From: Pseudomonadota bacterium
GTDB lineage: Bacteria; Pseudomonadota; Gammaproteobacteria; Burkholderiales; Rhodocyclaceae
Direction of reading: 5' to 3'
DNA: 64,000 bases
Assembly (NCBI GenBank): GCA_029776255.1
Contig: JAKOTN010000109.1
Location: 41,685 to 105,684 of the forward strand
Below, in pieces: positions 8,943-17,957 of this stretch (positions are counted from its first letter, which is position 1; each line of letters begins with the position of its first letter). Under the pieces are notes generated by a model. That model worked only from the letters and a program-made list of their open reading frames with translations, was not told where the DNA came from and made no database searches. Both the position numbers and the translations under genes were made by a program.

Positions 8943-11900
8943 TCATGGGTTTTGCGGCGGTGTGGAAATAACCGGCGCGGCCGTCGTGGCCAGTCGCTCG
9001 GCCGTCAGACGGGTCAGGAAGTTGATTTCCTCGGCAGTCGCCGGCAAGGCATGACGCTGCACGGTTGGCCCGATGCCCATTGACGACCCCTCTCCTAAAT
9101 TCTCGGCACCGATCGGTGCAATCAAATGGCGACCCGCCGACAACAGAAAAATAGCCTGGGGTGGCCGTGTGCCGTCGGGATTGCGCGATGTCCGCGCCGG
9201 ATCGTAGGCGAAACCGCGCCCGTCGCGCAGCAACAATTGTGCACCGGGCTCGATCCGCCCTTCATTCCACTCGAAGACCTGTTCCGTCGCCGCCTGTCCA
9301 CCGGTGCCGCCCGCCTTGATCTCGACCAAGCCACGCAACACGAGGTTTTGGCCGATCGTTTCGGCGATGACGCCGTCACTGAATAGCAGTGGCGGGCCGA
9401 GCGTGCCATCCGTTTGCGGCAGACGGATGCGAACACCGTCGTGAATGCGGCTTCCGGGAAAGCGGATCTGCAAATCGGCGGCAATGGCGGCGCGAACCGG
9501 CCGGGCCAGGATTTCGCCGACGTTGCCTTTCAGGATATTGAAGTTGGCGAGATTCACTTCGCCCGGTTGCGGACCCGCCGCGCCAATGGGATCGTAGCGA
9601 TCGCCAAGCGCCGTCGGCTCGGCTTGCAACTGTCCGAGGAGGTCCGCCAAACGTCCGTCGCTCAGACTGGCCGGTCGCGCAACGGTAGCCAGGCGAATGT
9701 ACACCGGCTCGCCCTCGGCGGCCGGAAAATTCGGGCCCAGCCAGCGAACCAAGGCGGCGCGCGGACCGTGGCGGGTCAGGCGCACCCACTCCTCGCGCGA
9801 GGCCGGCGTGTCTGGCGGCCGCACACGCGCAAGATACGCCCGGTAGGCGTTTTCCAGTTCCGGGACGATGAAGGCGCGCGTCGGGTCGGGAAGGATTTCG
9901 GGCAGGGTGTGGTAACGCGGCCCCGGCAGCGCCAAGGGCGCGCGCGGTCCCGCCGCCAAGGCCAGTGGCGGCGGCGGTCCGGAAGGCAGGGCCAGTGGCG
10001 GCACGGGCACGCGCGGCAAGACCGGTGGCGACGCCGTCGGCGGCAGCGTGCCGGCGGGTGGAGGAGCCGCCGGCAATACCGCCGTTGTCGGTGCCGTCGG
10101 CGGCGCGTTTGCCGGCAAGGGTGGCCCCACCTCGCCGGGCAGCGCCAGCCGCGGGGTGGCGACGGCGAAGTTCTCGATTGGCAAAATTTCGCCATTCGGG
10201 CCAATCTTGTAGCCTGCGCCGGTACGCACATTGAACTTGACTAGGGCATGACGACCCGTCCCGACATACTCCGCGGCGACCACCATGTCGCCGCTTTCGG
10301 GGTTGAACGACACCAGGCGAATATTGATCGTCGTTCCCTCCCCGGCGTCGACGCCGGGTCCCGCTTCCGGCGGCGGCACCTCGCCTGGCGACACGCGCGT
10401 CAGCCCGGTCTCGGGCGTCACCGCCGGTGTGCGCAGGGACAGCACGCCGGCGGTGGCGAACAGCAGATTGCTGACCGCGATCAGCGCCAGCGAGGCACGC
10501 CCGGCGTCGTCCAAGGGTTGTCCGTTGGCGTCGTGTCCGTCGATGAGATAACCGATCGCCACACCGGCGTTAAAGCCGGCGAAGCCGGCGCCACCGACGG
10601 TCAAGGTCATGGCCAGCGTCGGCGCACGCGCCGCCAGCACGGGACCCACCGCCGAGCCCACGCCAGCCGTGCCGAGCACCAGCGCTGTCTGATCCACCAC
10701 CCCGGGGGTGGCGAGTACGGCGAGGCCACCCATCAATCCATGAAAAACGGCTCCCGCACCGTGGCTTTTCTCATAGCGCCTGGCCCAGAATTGCGTCGAT
10801 TCGATCGCCAGATCGGTGGTGTAAGGCAGGTATTGGGCGACAACGCCACGTCCGTCGGCCAGTGCATCGGCGTCCTGCCGCGTCAGCACCTCGTTGGTGA
10901 CCAAACTGTCGGCGAGCGTCCGCCGGTTATCCTTGGTCAGGTCCTCGAACAGCCAGTACAGCATGCCCACCTGGCGACGTTCGCCGTAACGGCCGAACAG
11001 CCCCGTCCAGTCGGTCTGCTTGTGGCGCGACATGATTTCCTGCAACACCGCCGCCTGCCCGGCGGGCGGCAATCCGCCAAGGATCGTGGTGATCGCGCCG
11101 CTCTCGCCACGGCTGGTGACGCCAGACAAACGCTCAAGCACCAAATCGGCGGCGCGAGCGACAAGAGCCGGATTGACGGGCACTCTCGCCAGTCCGGGGT
11201 CAAGCAGGGCCTCCGGCGGGCGATAGAGGCCGAAACGCTCGCTGTGGCGCGACACCAGCGCGAAAAGCGTGCCGACATCGTTGCCGCCGGCGGCAAACAG
11301 GGTGTCGAGATAACTGGTTTTCGAACCGGTGGTGACGAGGTAGTCGTAGTAGGTGTGGTCGCGCGCCAGCTGCCCGAGAAAGGCGTCGAACCAGCTGTCG
11401 CCGCCGTGTCGCCGCACATCGTGCAGGCGCGACCAATCGCGGACGATTTCGATCAACGCGGACCAATGCCGTTGCGGCAGATCCTCGAACAGCATCGATT
11501 CGGCGCGCGCGATGTCGGCCGCGAAACAGGCCTCGATTCGTTCGTCGAAGCGCGCACGGTACCCTGGCCGCAGCAAGTTGGGCAGGATCGCGAAGGCATT
11601 GCCGAAGAGCGTGCGTTCAATCAGTTGCGGCGCTTCGATGCCGTAAAGTTCAACGGCGATGGCGGCCGGACTCGCCGTTGCCCCGCTCGCTCCATCGTCC
11701 GTTTCCCGGACAGTGGCGTACCACGGCGCGAGGCGCATGAACTCGATCGTCACGCTGCCCGGTACCGCCATCTCGTCCGCCTCGCCCGTTCCGGCGCGCT
11801 GTCTGCGAACGAAGCCGTCCGGGGTAAGCGTGTGCGCCACCTCGTGCGCCAGCAGGCGCTCGCCGGCGTGGCTGTTCAGCGGCGGCGCGGCGCGGCCGAG

Positions 11901-12305
11901 GACGATGTCGTGGCCGAAGGCGAACGCCTGGGCGTCCACGCCGCGCGCCGCCTGGGCCGCCGCCGGGCCGGCATGCAGACGAACGGGCGAGAGGTCGATT
12001 CCCAGGCGCCGCTCGAATTTCCGACGGTGAGGCTCCGGCAAGGGCGTGCCGGTCCCGGTCGACACGCCGTCCGCCGGGGCGCCAGCGGCGGCGCCGATCA
12101 CGCGCCGACGTAAGCCGTCGCGGCCGGCGGCGCAGGCCGGACACGGTTCGGCGCCATCCCGGCAGGCGGCGCAGTGCAGTGTTTGCGGCGGCGGCGCGGT
12201 CAGGGCGGCGGCGATCCGGTCGGCCCGGTGTTCGGCCGGGTCGTGGGCGGCGCCGACGCGCGGTCGCCGCCTCGTTTCCCGCTCGCCGCCGGCCAGCGCC
12301 GCCAT
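8943..12305 (-). CDS. DUF4157 (eCIS core) protein with nuclease-like C-terminus; candidate cargo
   Basis: 1120 residues. Cys pairs CAAC (45-48) and CPAC (55-58) precede a DUF4157 domain (about 88-165) with HEVAH at 154-158. A long helical middle follows, with a hydrophobic segment at about 515-582 (LAVLATPGVVDQTALVLG and following) that may be membrane-active, then a Pro-rich linker. Near residue 993, LVEIKAG with an upstream SDG looks like the acidic-E-x-K core of PD-(D/E)xK nuclease folds. It sits between two other DUF4157 genes, 4 nt after the upstream one. The modular plan (loading domain, membrane-like middle, Pro-rich linker, enzymatic tip) fits an injected toxin. The nuclease call rests on a short motif only. 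Confidence 0.85.
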   Translation of the reverse strand: MAALAGGERETRRRPRVGAAHDPAEHRADRIAAALTAPPPQTLHCAACRDGAEPCPACAAGRDGLRRRVIGAAAGAPADGVSTGTGTPLPEPHRRKFERRLGIDLSPVRLHAGPAAAQAARGVDAQAFAFGHDIVLGRAAPPLNSHAGERLLAHEVAHTLTPDGFVRRQRAGTGEADEMAVPGSVTIEFMRLAPWYATVRETDDGASGATASPAAIAVELYGIEAPQLIERTLFGNAFAILPNLLRPGYRARFDERIEACFAADIARAESMLFEDLPQRHWSALIEIVRDWSRLHDVRRHGGDSWFDAFLGQLARDHTYYDYLVTTGSKTSYLDTLFAAGGNDVGTLFALVSRHSERFGLYRPPEALLDPGLARVPVNPALVARAADLVLERLSGVTSRGESGAITTILGGLPPAGQAAVLQEIMSRHKQTDWTGLFGRYGERRQVGMLYWLFEDLTKDNRRTLADSLVTNEVLTRQDADALADGRGVVAQYLPYTTDLAIESTQFWARRYEKSHGAGAVFHGLMGGLAVLATPGVVDQTALVLGTAGVGSAVGPVLAARAPTLAMTLTVGGAGFAGFNAGVAIGYLIDGHDANGQPLDDAGRASLALIAVSNLLFATAGVLSLRTPAVTPETGLTRVSPGEVPPPEAGPGVDAGEGTTINIRLVSFNPESGDMVVAAEYVGTGRHALVKFNVRTGAGYKIGPNGEILPIENFAVATPRLALPGEVGPPLPANAPPTAPTTAVLPAAPPPAGTLPPTASPPVLPRVPVPPLALPSGPPPPLALAAGPRAPLALPGPRYHTLPEILPDPTRAFIVPELENAYRAYLARVRPPDTPASREEWVRLTRHGPRAALVRWLGPNFPAAEGEPVYIRLATVARPASLSDGRLADLLGQLQAEPTALGDRYDPIGAAGPQPGEVNLANFNILKGNVGEILARPVRAAIAADLQIRFPGSRIHDGVRIRLPQTDGTLGPPLLFSDGVIAETIGQNLVLRGLVEIKAGGTGGQAATEQVFEWNEGRIEPGAQLLLRDGRGFAYDPARTSRNPDGTRPPQAIFLLSAGRHLIAPIGAENLGEGSSMGIGPTVQRHALPATAEEINFLTRLTAERLATTAAPVISTPPQNP

Positions 12306-12309
12306 GGCC

Positions 12310-13452
12310 TTATTTCTTCTCCGGCGCCGCGCCCAGCGCGTTGCGCACCGCCGCCGGCACGAAGGGGGCGGTGAGCAGGTCGACGGAAACGATGACCCCG
12401 ACGCCCGCCGGTCCCGGGCCGCTGCCCGGCAAGGCCGGCACCGATTTCATCACCGTCGCGTTCTGGCCGTCGGCGCCGCCGACCGTCGGCTTCCAATCCA
12501 GACCGACGCCGCTGCCGGCCTGCACGACCACCCCGGGCATGACGCCCCAGGTGGCCTTGGCGGCGCTGAGGCCGACGGCGCCGCCGGGCGCCAAGCTCCA
12601 GGTGAAGTCCAGCGACAGGCGCATCGCCGGCATCCAGGACAGTTTTTCGTGCGCCAGTCCGAGCAGATCGTCGCCCGAGAACGAGGCCTTGAGCTGCGTC
12701 GGCCCGCCGCCGGGCGGCGGCAGGATATAGCGGAAATCGGTCAGGGTGGCATAAGGAATCAGCCCCAGCGGCGCCGCCAGATTGACGTCGGACAACATTT
12801 TGCGGCCGTTCGGGTCGGACAATCCGGCGCCCAGGAGCAGACCGTGGCTACCGACGCCAAAGGCGCCGACGCCGACCTTCTCGCCGGTATCCAGCGCGTT
12901 CCACTGGCCGAGGGCGTGACGCTTGGCGGGATCGAGCAGGAACTTCTTGATGCCCTCGTTTTCCTTGGCCTGCTCGACGACGGTCTTGACGCCTTCGCTG
13001 AGCGCATCGCTGGCTTGCGCCGCCTCCGCCGGTTTGGCGGCATCGTCGAGTTGCACCGCGCCGCCGCCGTGTCCTTGTTCCAGCACGTGCGCCAGTTCGT
13101 GGCCGAGCAGGCGGCGCCCCTCGTCGGTTCCCGGACGCCAGCGGCCGGGCGCGAAACCGATGTCGCGACCGGCGGCGAAGGCATTGGCCCGCAAGGGACC
13201 GGCGCCCGCCGCCTCCGGGTGTACGCGCACGCCGGCCAGATCGGTGCCCAGCCGCCGCTCGAAATAACGTTGTTCCGTCGCCGGCAACGGTTGACCGGCG
13301 CCGAGTCCGAGAACGGCAGGCGCGGCCTGCGTGGCGGCCCTGGCATTGCCGCCAGGCCGCTCGCCCTTGGCGATCCGGTCGGCGCGTCTTTCCGCCGCCC
13401 GGTCGCGGCTGACCGGCGGCAACAGCTGCGCCCGGGTGTAACGGCGTCCCAC
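12310..13452 (-). CDS. DUF4157 (eCIS core) protein, short form
   Basis: 380 residues. The DUF4157 domain spans about residues 55-126 with HELAH at 118-122, preceded by the family's typical ERRLGTDLAGVRVH segment. Unlike its two neighbours it has no N-terminal Cys pairs. The remaining 250 residues contain alternating polar/hydrophobic stretches (LKASFSGDDLLGLAHEKL, MRLSLDFTWSLAPGGAVGLS) suggestive of beta structure, and I recognise no enzymatic motif. It is the first of three tandem DUF4157 genes, 10 nt after the 315-residue Ala-rich protein gene. It could be a cargo, an inactive adaptor, or an immunity/loading factor for the two larger proteins. Confidence 0.85.
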   Translation of the reverse strand: MGRRYTRAQLLPPVSRDRAAERRADRIAKGERPGGNARAATQAAPAVLGLGAGQPLPATEQRYFERRLGTDLAGVRVHPEAAGAGPLRANAFAAGRDIGFAPGRWRPGTDEGRRLLGHELAHVLEQGHGGGAVQLDDAAKPAEAAQASDALSEGVKTVVEQAKENEGIKKFLLDPAKRHALGQWNALDTGEKVGVGAFGVGSHGLLLGAGLSDPNGRKMLSDVNLAAPLGLIPYATLTDFRYILPPPGGGPTQLKASFSGDDLLGLAHEKLSWMPAMRLSLDFTWSLAPGGAVGLSAAKATWGVMPGVVVQAGSGVGLDWKPTVGGADGQNATVMKSVPALPGSGPGPAGVGVIVSVDLLTAPFVPAAVRNALGAAPEKK

Positions 13453-13462
13453 GACGCGGTCC

Positions 13463-14410
13463 TCAGGGACCGGGTGGCGCCGGTGCGGGCGCCGGGGCGG
13501 GAGCGGGCGCGGGAGCGGGAGCGGGGGTCAATGCCGTCGTTATCGCGGCGGCCACCGCCGCCGCCGCGTCGCCGTCGCGCGTCGCCTGCTTGGTCCGCAT
13601 TTCGGCCTGCTTGCGCGCCACCGTCAGTTGCGCCTTGGCCAGCGTCGTCCGCGCCGCCAACAGGTCGGCGAGCGCCGACAACTGCGCGTCGCGAGCGGTG
13701 GCCCACGGACCGGAGAGGGTGGCGCCGGCGGCGTCGGCCGCCGCCGCGGCCAGCGTGCCGCGCGCGCTCTGGTAGTCGGCGTAAGCCACCGCGGCGGCGG
13801 CGGCCTTGCCGGCGGCAAGCAGGCCGGTCGCAGCTTCCCGCCGGCTCAGGGCCGTGGACAGGGCGGTGGCCAGCGTGCCGGCCTGGGCGTCGGCGGCGGT
13901 CAGCGCCGCGTCGGCCAGCACGGATTTCTGCTGGTAAACCTGCCGCGCCGTGACCACGCCGGCCTCGGCCGTCTTCAGCGCGGTCAGCGCGGCATCGTCG
14001 ACGGCGCCGATGGCGGTGTCGAGGCTGCCGACCACCGGCACCAGAACGCTGTCGACCTTGCCGACGTCGGCGGCGGCGAAACCCGCCGCCGTGGCGATGG
14101 CCGCGCGCAGGGCGGTGGCCGTGGCGTCGGCGATCGGTGGCGAACCACCCGTGCCGCGCGCGGTTTCCGCGCTGGCCAAGGCCGCGGCGCGGGCGGCCAG
14201 GGCGGCCGTCACTTGCGCGTTCCGGGCCTCGATCTGGCCGCGCAATCCTTCCGCCTCGGCTTGCGCCGCCTCGACGGCGGCGATGGCTTTCCAGCCGACC
14301 TCGGCGGCTTGTGCCTGGGCGGCGCCGCCGACGGCGAAGGCGGTCGCCGCCGCCTGGAGATCGGCCAGGGCTGCCTTGGTGTTGTTCAGGGTGCTAACGA
14401 TATCGGTCAT
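13463..14410 (-). CDS. Ala-rich helical protein of the eCIS locus, 315 aa
   Basis: Very Ala-rich (long helical or coiled-coil forming) protein with no membrane segment or signal peptide. It ends in a run of Pro-Ala dipeptides (about residues 297-311) followed by PPGP, a rigid extended tail. The ATG overlaps the stop of the AAA+ ATPase gene (ATGA), so it is co-translated with it. I do not recognise a family. An extended helical rod with a Pro-Ala tip suggests a structural, fibre or scaffold role, or an accessory to the ATPase or cargo. This is inference from composition only. Confidence 0.75.
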   Translation of the reverse strand: MTDIVSTLNNTKAALADLQAAATAFAVGGAAQAQAAEVGWKAIAAVEAAQAEAEGLRGQIEARNAQVTAALAARAAALASAETARGTGGSPPIADATATALRAAIATAAGFAAADVGKVDSVLVPVVGSLDTAIGAVDDAALTALKTAEAGVVTARQVYQQKSVLADAALTAADAQAGTLATALSTALSRREAATGLLAAGKAAAAAVAYADYQSARGTLAAAAADAAGATLSGPWATARDAQLSALADLLAARTTLAKAQLTVARKQAEMRTKQATRDGDAAAAVAAAITTALTPAPAPAPAPAPAPAPAPPGP

Positions 14411-16365
14411 GGCGATGCTCCCGGCCGGCGCGGAAAAGGCCGGCCCATTTTGTTGAATTCCTCGGCCACCGCGACATCGAGCATGTCGTCGGTGACCACC
14501 GTGCCGCTGTCGGCGGCGGCAAAAGCCGCTCCGAGCGCGGCGTTGCGAATCTCGCCGCCCGTGAGATCGAAACGCTCGGCGAGCTGTTCGATCGACACGT
14601 GCGGCGCCAGATGCCCGACGGGCAAGTGATGGCGCCAGATCGCCAGGCGTTCGGCCACCCCCGGCCGGGGGAAGTGCGCCACCTGGTCGAAACGGCGCAG
14701 AAAAGCGTCGTCGACCCCTTGCAGCAGATTGGTCGCCAACAGGGCGCAACCCTCGAAGGCTTCCAGACGTTGCAGTAGATAATTGACCTCGATATTGGCG
14801 TAGCGGTCGTGCGCGTCCTGGACGTTGGTGCGGCGGCCGAACAGCGCGTCCGCTTCGTCGAAGAACAGCAGGGCGGCGTAGCCTTCGGCGGCGGCGAACA
14901 GTTCCGAGAGATTCTTTTCGGTTTCGCCGATGTATTTGGACACCACCAGCGACAGATCGACGGCGAGCATCGGCAGTTGCAGGCGGCTGGCGATGGCCTC
15001 GGCGGCCAGCGTCTTGCCGGTGCCCGACTCGCCGTGCAGCAGGCCGACCACCGAGCGCCCGCGCCCGCCGGTGGCCATGCCCCAGCGCAATTGCACGGTC
15101 ACCCGCCGCCGCACCCGGCGCACCAGATCGTTCAGGCGGACGGCGGTTTCCGGCGCCACCACCAGCCGCTCCCAGGGCACGTCGGGTGTCTTGCGCGTCG
15201 CCAGCCGCAGCGCGCGCGGCGGCGTCAGCCGCGCCACCTCGGCCAGCGCCCGCCGCGAATCCGCGCCCGCCGGCAACGCGGCGACCACCGCGGCGGGCGC
15301 GTCGGTGTCCAGCCAGTTGCGGCCGGCCAGTTCGTCGGCGTCGGCCTGGTCGCAGCCGAGCGCGGCCTGCCAGGCGTCGGCGAGTTCGAGCGGATCGCCG
15401 GCGCCGACTTCCAGACGCCGCAGGCGGGCTTTCGGGCCGCGCAGGGCGAAGGCCGGCGGCGCGATCACCGGCACCGGCTCGACGAGCGAGGGCGCCGGCA
15501 ACTGGGCGGCCCCGGTGCGCAAGGCCACCAGCGCGCCGGTGGCCAGCCCGATCAGCCGCGCCTCGGCCCACGGCGGCGCGGCGTGCGGATCGTGCCGGTC
15601 ATGAGAATCGTCGGGTGCGTCGAGGACGATGGCGCCGCGCGCCGCCCCGGCGACCGCCAGCACCTCCTCGGCCCGCTCCGGGCGACCGTCGAGGTGCAGG
15701 CCGCTGTCGGTCAGCGCCGGCAATTGGGCGGCGACGCGGCGGATGCTGGCCGCCGGCCGCGCCGGCGTCGTCAGCCAGCGCGGTTGCCAGCCGGCGCCGG
15801 TTTCCGCCGGCAGCAGGCCGTCGAGGCCGGCGAGCAGCGTTTCGCTCGGGTCCAGACGGCGTTCGAGAAGCGGCCGGGAGGCTTCGCCGGCAACGAGCAG
15901 GCCACTCGACCACAGCGGCGACGCGCGTACCGCCGCGCGCACCCGCGCCGGCTCGGCGGCATCGCCGAACAGCAGCTTGAGCGCCAGCCCGACCGGCAGG
16001 CGACGGACGCCGCCGGCGAGTGCGGCCACCGTCGCCGCGGCGTCCTCGTCGACGCAGGGCAGCACGGCGAAGGCCAGCAGATCGAGGTCGAATTCCGACA
16101 GCCGGCAGCCGACGGCGATCCGCGCCAGCGGTTCACTGTCGGCGGACGAGGCCAGCGCGTGGAACAGCGCCTCGCTGCCGGCGGCGATGCCGGCGGCGAG
16201 TTGCCGGACATCGTCCACCGGCAGATGCGCCGCCGCCAGACGCCGCAGCCCGGCGTCGTCCGGACGGCGCAGCAACAAGCGGCCGGCGGCCAGCGCCAGC
16301 CAGCGCTCGCAGAGAGTGACGGCGGTCGTGGCGGCGACCGGCGATCCGGGAGGGTCGTTGCTCAC
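14407..16365 (-). CDS. AAA+ ATPase of the eCIS (Afp15/Pvc15-like)
   Basis: 652 residues. The N-terminal 400 residues are a degenerate, Ala/Leu-rich helical region. The C-terminal part is a classic AAA+ module: Walker A GESGTGKT (445-452), Walker B LLFFDEAD (499-506), sensor ATN (544-546) and arginine-finger segment FLRRFD (555-560). This layout, a single AAA+ domain next to the tape-measure gene, is the hallmark of Afp15/Pvc15 ATPases, thought to act in particle assembly or cargo loading. The start is GTG at 16363-16365, overlapping the upstream TGA (GTGA); the end overlaps the next ATG. Family assignment is firm; the exact role is by analogy. Confidence 0.9.
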   Translation of the reverse strand: MSNDPPGSPVAATTAVTLCERWLALAAGRLLLRRPDDAGLRRLAAAHLPVDDVRQLAAGIAAGSEALFHALASSADSEPLARIAVGCRLSEFDLDLLAFAVLPCVDEDAAATVAALAGGVRRLPVGLALKLLFGDAAEPARVRAAVRASPLWSSGLLVAGEASRPLLERRLDPSETLLAGLDGLLPAETGAGWQPRWLTTPARPAASIRRVAAQLPALTDSGLHLDGRPERAEEVLAVAGAARGAIVLDAPDDSHDRHDPHAAPPWAEARLIGLATGALVALRTGAAQLPAPSLVEPVPVIAPPAFALRGPKARLRRLEVGAGDPLELADAWQAALGCDQADADELAGRNWLDTDAPAAVVAALPAGADSRRALAEVARLTPPRALRLATRKTPDVPWERLVVAPETAVRLNDLVRRVRRRVTVQLRWGMATGGRGRSVVGLLHGESGTGKTLAAEAIASRLQLPMLAVDLSLVVSKYIGETEKNLSELFAAAEGYAALLFFDEADALFGRRTNVQDAHDRYANIEVNYLLQRLEAFEGCALLATNLLQGVDDAFLRRFDQVAHFPRPGVAERLAIWRHHLPVGHLAPHVSIEQLAERFDLTGGEIRNAALGAAFAAADSGTVVTDDMLDVAVAEEFNKMGRPFPRRPGASP

Positions 16366-17954
16366 GCGGGGTCGCCAAAACGAAAACGCAGGCGTCGGCC
16401 GATCCATGGCAGCCAGCCGGGGTCCTGATCCCAGCCGGCGCGGCGCAGCGCCAGGTCGATGCCGGCCAGCGGCCAGACCAGTTCCGCGTCCCAGGCGGTG
16501 ACGCGCAGCACGCCGGGACGCAGCAGCAAGCGGGCGAGTCGTTGTTCCGGCGCGTTGGCGAAGGGAACGCCGGTACGGCCGAAGACCCGCCGTTCGCCGC
16601 CCGGCGCGAAAGCGATGTCGGCCGGAATCGCCGCCATCAGGGCATCGAGCACGGCGCCGGCGGCATCGGCGTCGACCAGCGGAACGGTCGCGATCGGCGC
16701 CCGCCAGTCGCACTCCGGCGCGAAGACGGCGAGCAGCGGCCGCTCGCGTTCCTCGGCGACGGCGCGCTCGCCGGCCGGCAGGGGCGCCAGCACCCGGCGC
16801 AGCGCCAGCAGCGCCAGATCGCCGAGATGCGGCAGTCGCGGCAGCCGTCCCAGCGGGCGCAACAGCAGCAGCAGCCCCGCCAGCCGAACCTCGTGGCTGA
16901 CGACCGCCGCCTCGTCGGTCGTCTGGTCGTTTCTCCGGTCGCCGGTTTCTCCGGCCTTCCGGTCGCTCGCCAGGTGGCGGGTCGGCCGGGTCAGCGCCGG
17001 GGCATCGGCGGCGGCGTCCGCCGTCTGGCGCGGTGCCGGTCCGTCGCCGAGCCAGACGCGCAGCGCGTGTTCGACGGTCGCCGCCGGCAGGCGGCTGACG
17101 GACGGGTTGTCGGCGAACAAGGCCGCGGCCAGCCACGGCAGGGTTTGCGCCGCGCGACCGGCAGCGAGCCAGGCCGGTCGCCAGTCGGCCCACCGCCGTT
17201 CGAGGCACGCCAGGATCGCGGCGTGTGGCGCGGTGGCCGACCGGCCGGCGTGGGCCGGGCGTTGTCCGGTGTTTTGTCCGCGGTCTTTCCCTTCCTTCTC
17301 CGGGACGGCGGCTGGCGCCGCCTCGCCGCCGGTGAAACGGTCGATCAGCCGTCGGGCGAACAGGCTGGCGGTCGCCGGGGACAGCAGCGCGACGACGCGC
17401 GCCTCGGCGCGCAGCAAGGCGACCATGGCGACCGCCGCCCGGGCCGGGTCGCGGTCGAGCCAGCGCGAAAGTATGCGCGGTGGGTCGAGGGCGGCGAGGC
17501 CCTCGCCGGCGGCGACGAGATCGGGCGCCCACCAGGCGTCTGGCCGACCGGCGGCGCGCCGTCGAAGATGGCGGCTTTCAGCGGCCCAAACGTCGGCGAA
17601 CCAGACCGGGGCGCCGTTTTCGTCGCTTTCGCCGCCACCCTCGCGCTCGCCCGGCGGCGAGCCGGCCAGCAGATCGGCGAGCGCGCTTTCGAAGGCGCCC
17701 GCCCAGCCGACGGCCAGCCGAATCTCGTCGACGTCGGCCGCCACTCGCAGAGCCAGATCGATACGACGCACGGCGACCACGGCATCGGCCGGCAGACCGG
17801 CCCGGCGCAACGCCCGTTCGCCCGCGCCCTCGAGCGCGCCAGCGAGCGGGCGGTCGGCCAGTCGCCGCATCCGCCCGGCGACGGCCTGGGCGAACGCCGG
17901 GTCCGCGCCGCGAATGCGCGTGGACAAGCGACCGATGTCGAGAACGGCGTTCAT
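16362..17954 (-). CDS. Probable eCIS tape-measure-like protein (Afp14/CIS_TMP-like)
   Basis: 530 residues. It lies directly upstream of the ATPase gene, the place of afp14/pvc14. The N-terminal ALRRAGLPADAVVAVRRIDL resembles the start of CIS tape-measure proteins, where a conserved segment defines the N-terminal domain. The internal VRLAGLLLLLRPLGRLPRLP resembles their conserved AGLxLLxPxLxxLF block. The end, PGWLPWIGRRLRFRF, resembles their PWxxx-W/F terminus. I see these similarities by eye and have not tested them. A linker with Asp/Arg-rich low complexity separates the halves. GTGA overlap with the ATPase gene. In a tail the length of this protein would set particle length. Confidence 0.55.
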   Translation of the reverse strand: MNAVLDIGRLSTRIRGADPAFAQAVAGRMRRLADRPLAGALEGAGERALRRAGLPADAVVAVRRIDLALRVAADVDEIRLAVGWAGAFESALADLLAGSPPGEREGGGESDENGAPVWFADVWAAESRHLRRRAAGRPDAWWAPDLVAAGEGLAALDPPRILSRWLDRDPARAAVAMVALLRAEARVVALLSPATASLFARRLIDRFTGGEAAPAAVPEKEGKDRGQNTGQRPAHAGRSATAPHAAILACLERRWADWRPAWLAAGRAAQTLPWLAAALFADNPSVSRLPAATVEHALRVWLGDGPAPRQTADAAADAPALTRPTRHLASDRKAGETGDRRNDQTTDEAAVVSHEVRLAGLLLLLRPLGRLPRLPHLGDLALLALRRVLAPLPAGERAVAEERERPLLAVFAPECDWRAPIATVPLVDADAAGAVLDALMAAIPADIAFAPGGERRVFGRTGVPFANAPEQRLARLLLRPGVLRVTAWDAELVWPLAGIDLALRRAGWDQDPGWLPWIGRRLRFRFGDPA

Positions 17955-17957
17955 CGC

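Noticed and set aside
5366..8971. Very long open frame on the plus strand opposite the 1245-aa DUF4157 gene (and similar ones at 16542-22115 and 10248-12113)
   Set aside because: Antisense frames stay open because of high GC third-position bias; the translations are Arg/Gly/His-rich, with no motifs, and lie opposite clear genes.
13463..13525. Pro-Ala tandem repeat as a DNA repeat or slippage locus
   Set aside because: It encodes the C-terminal tail of the Ala-rich protein in frame, and copy number is small.
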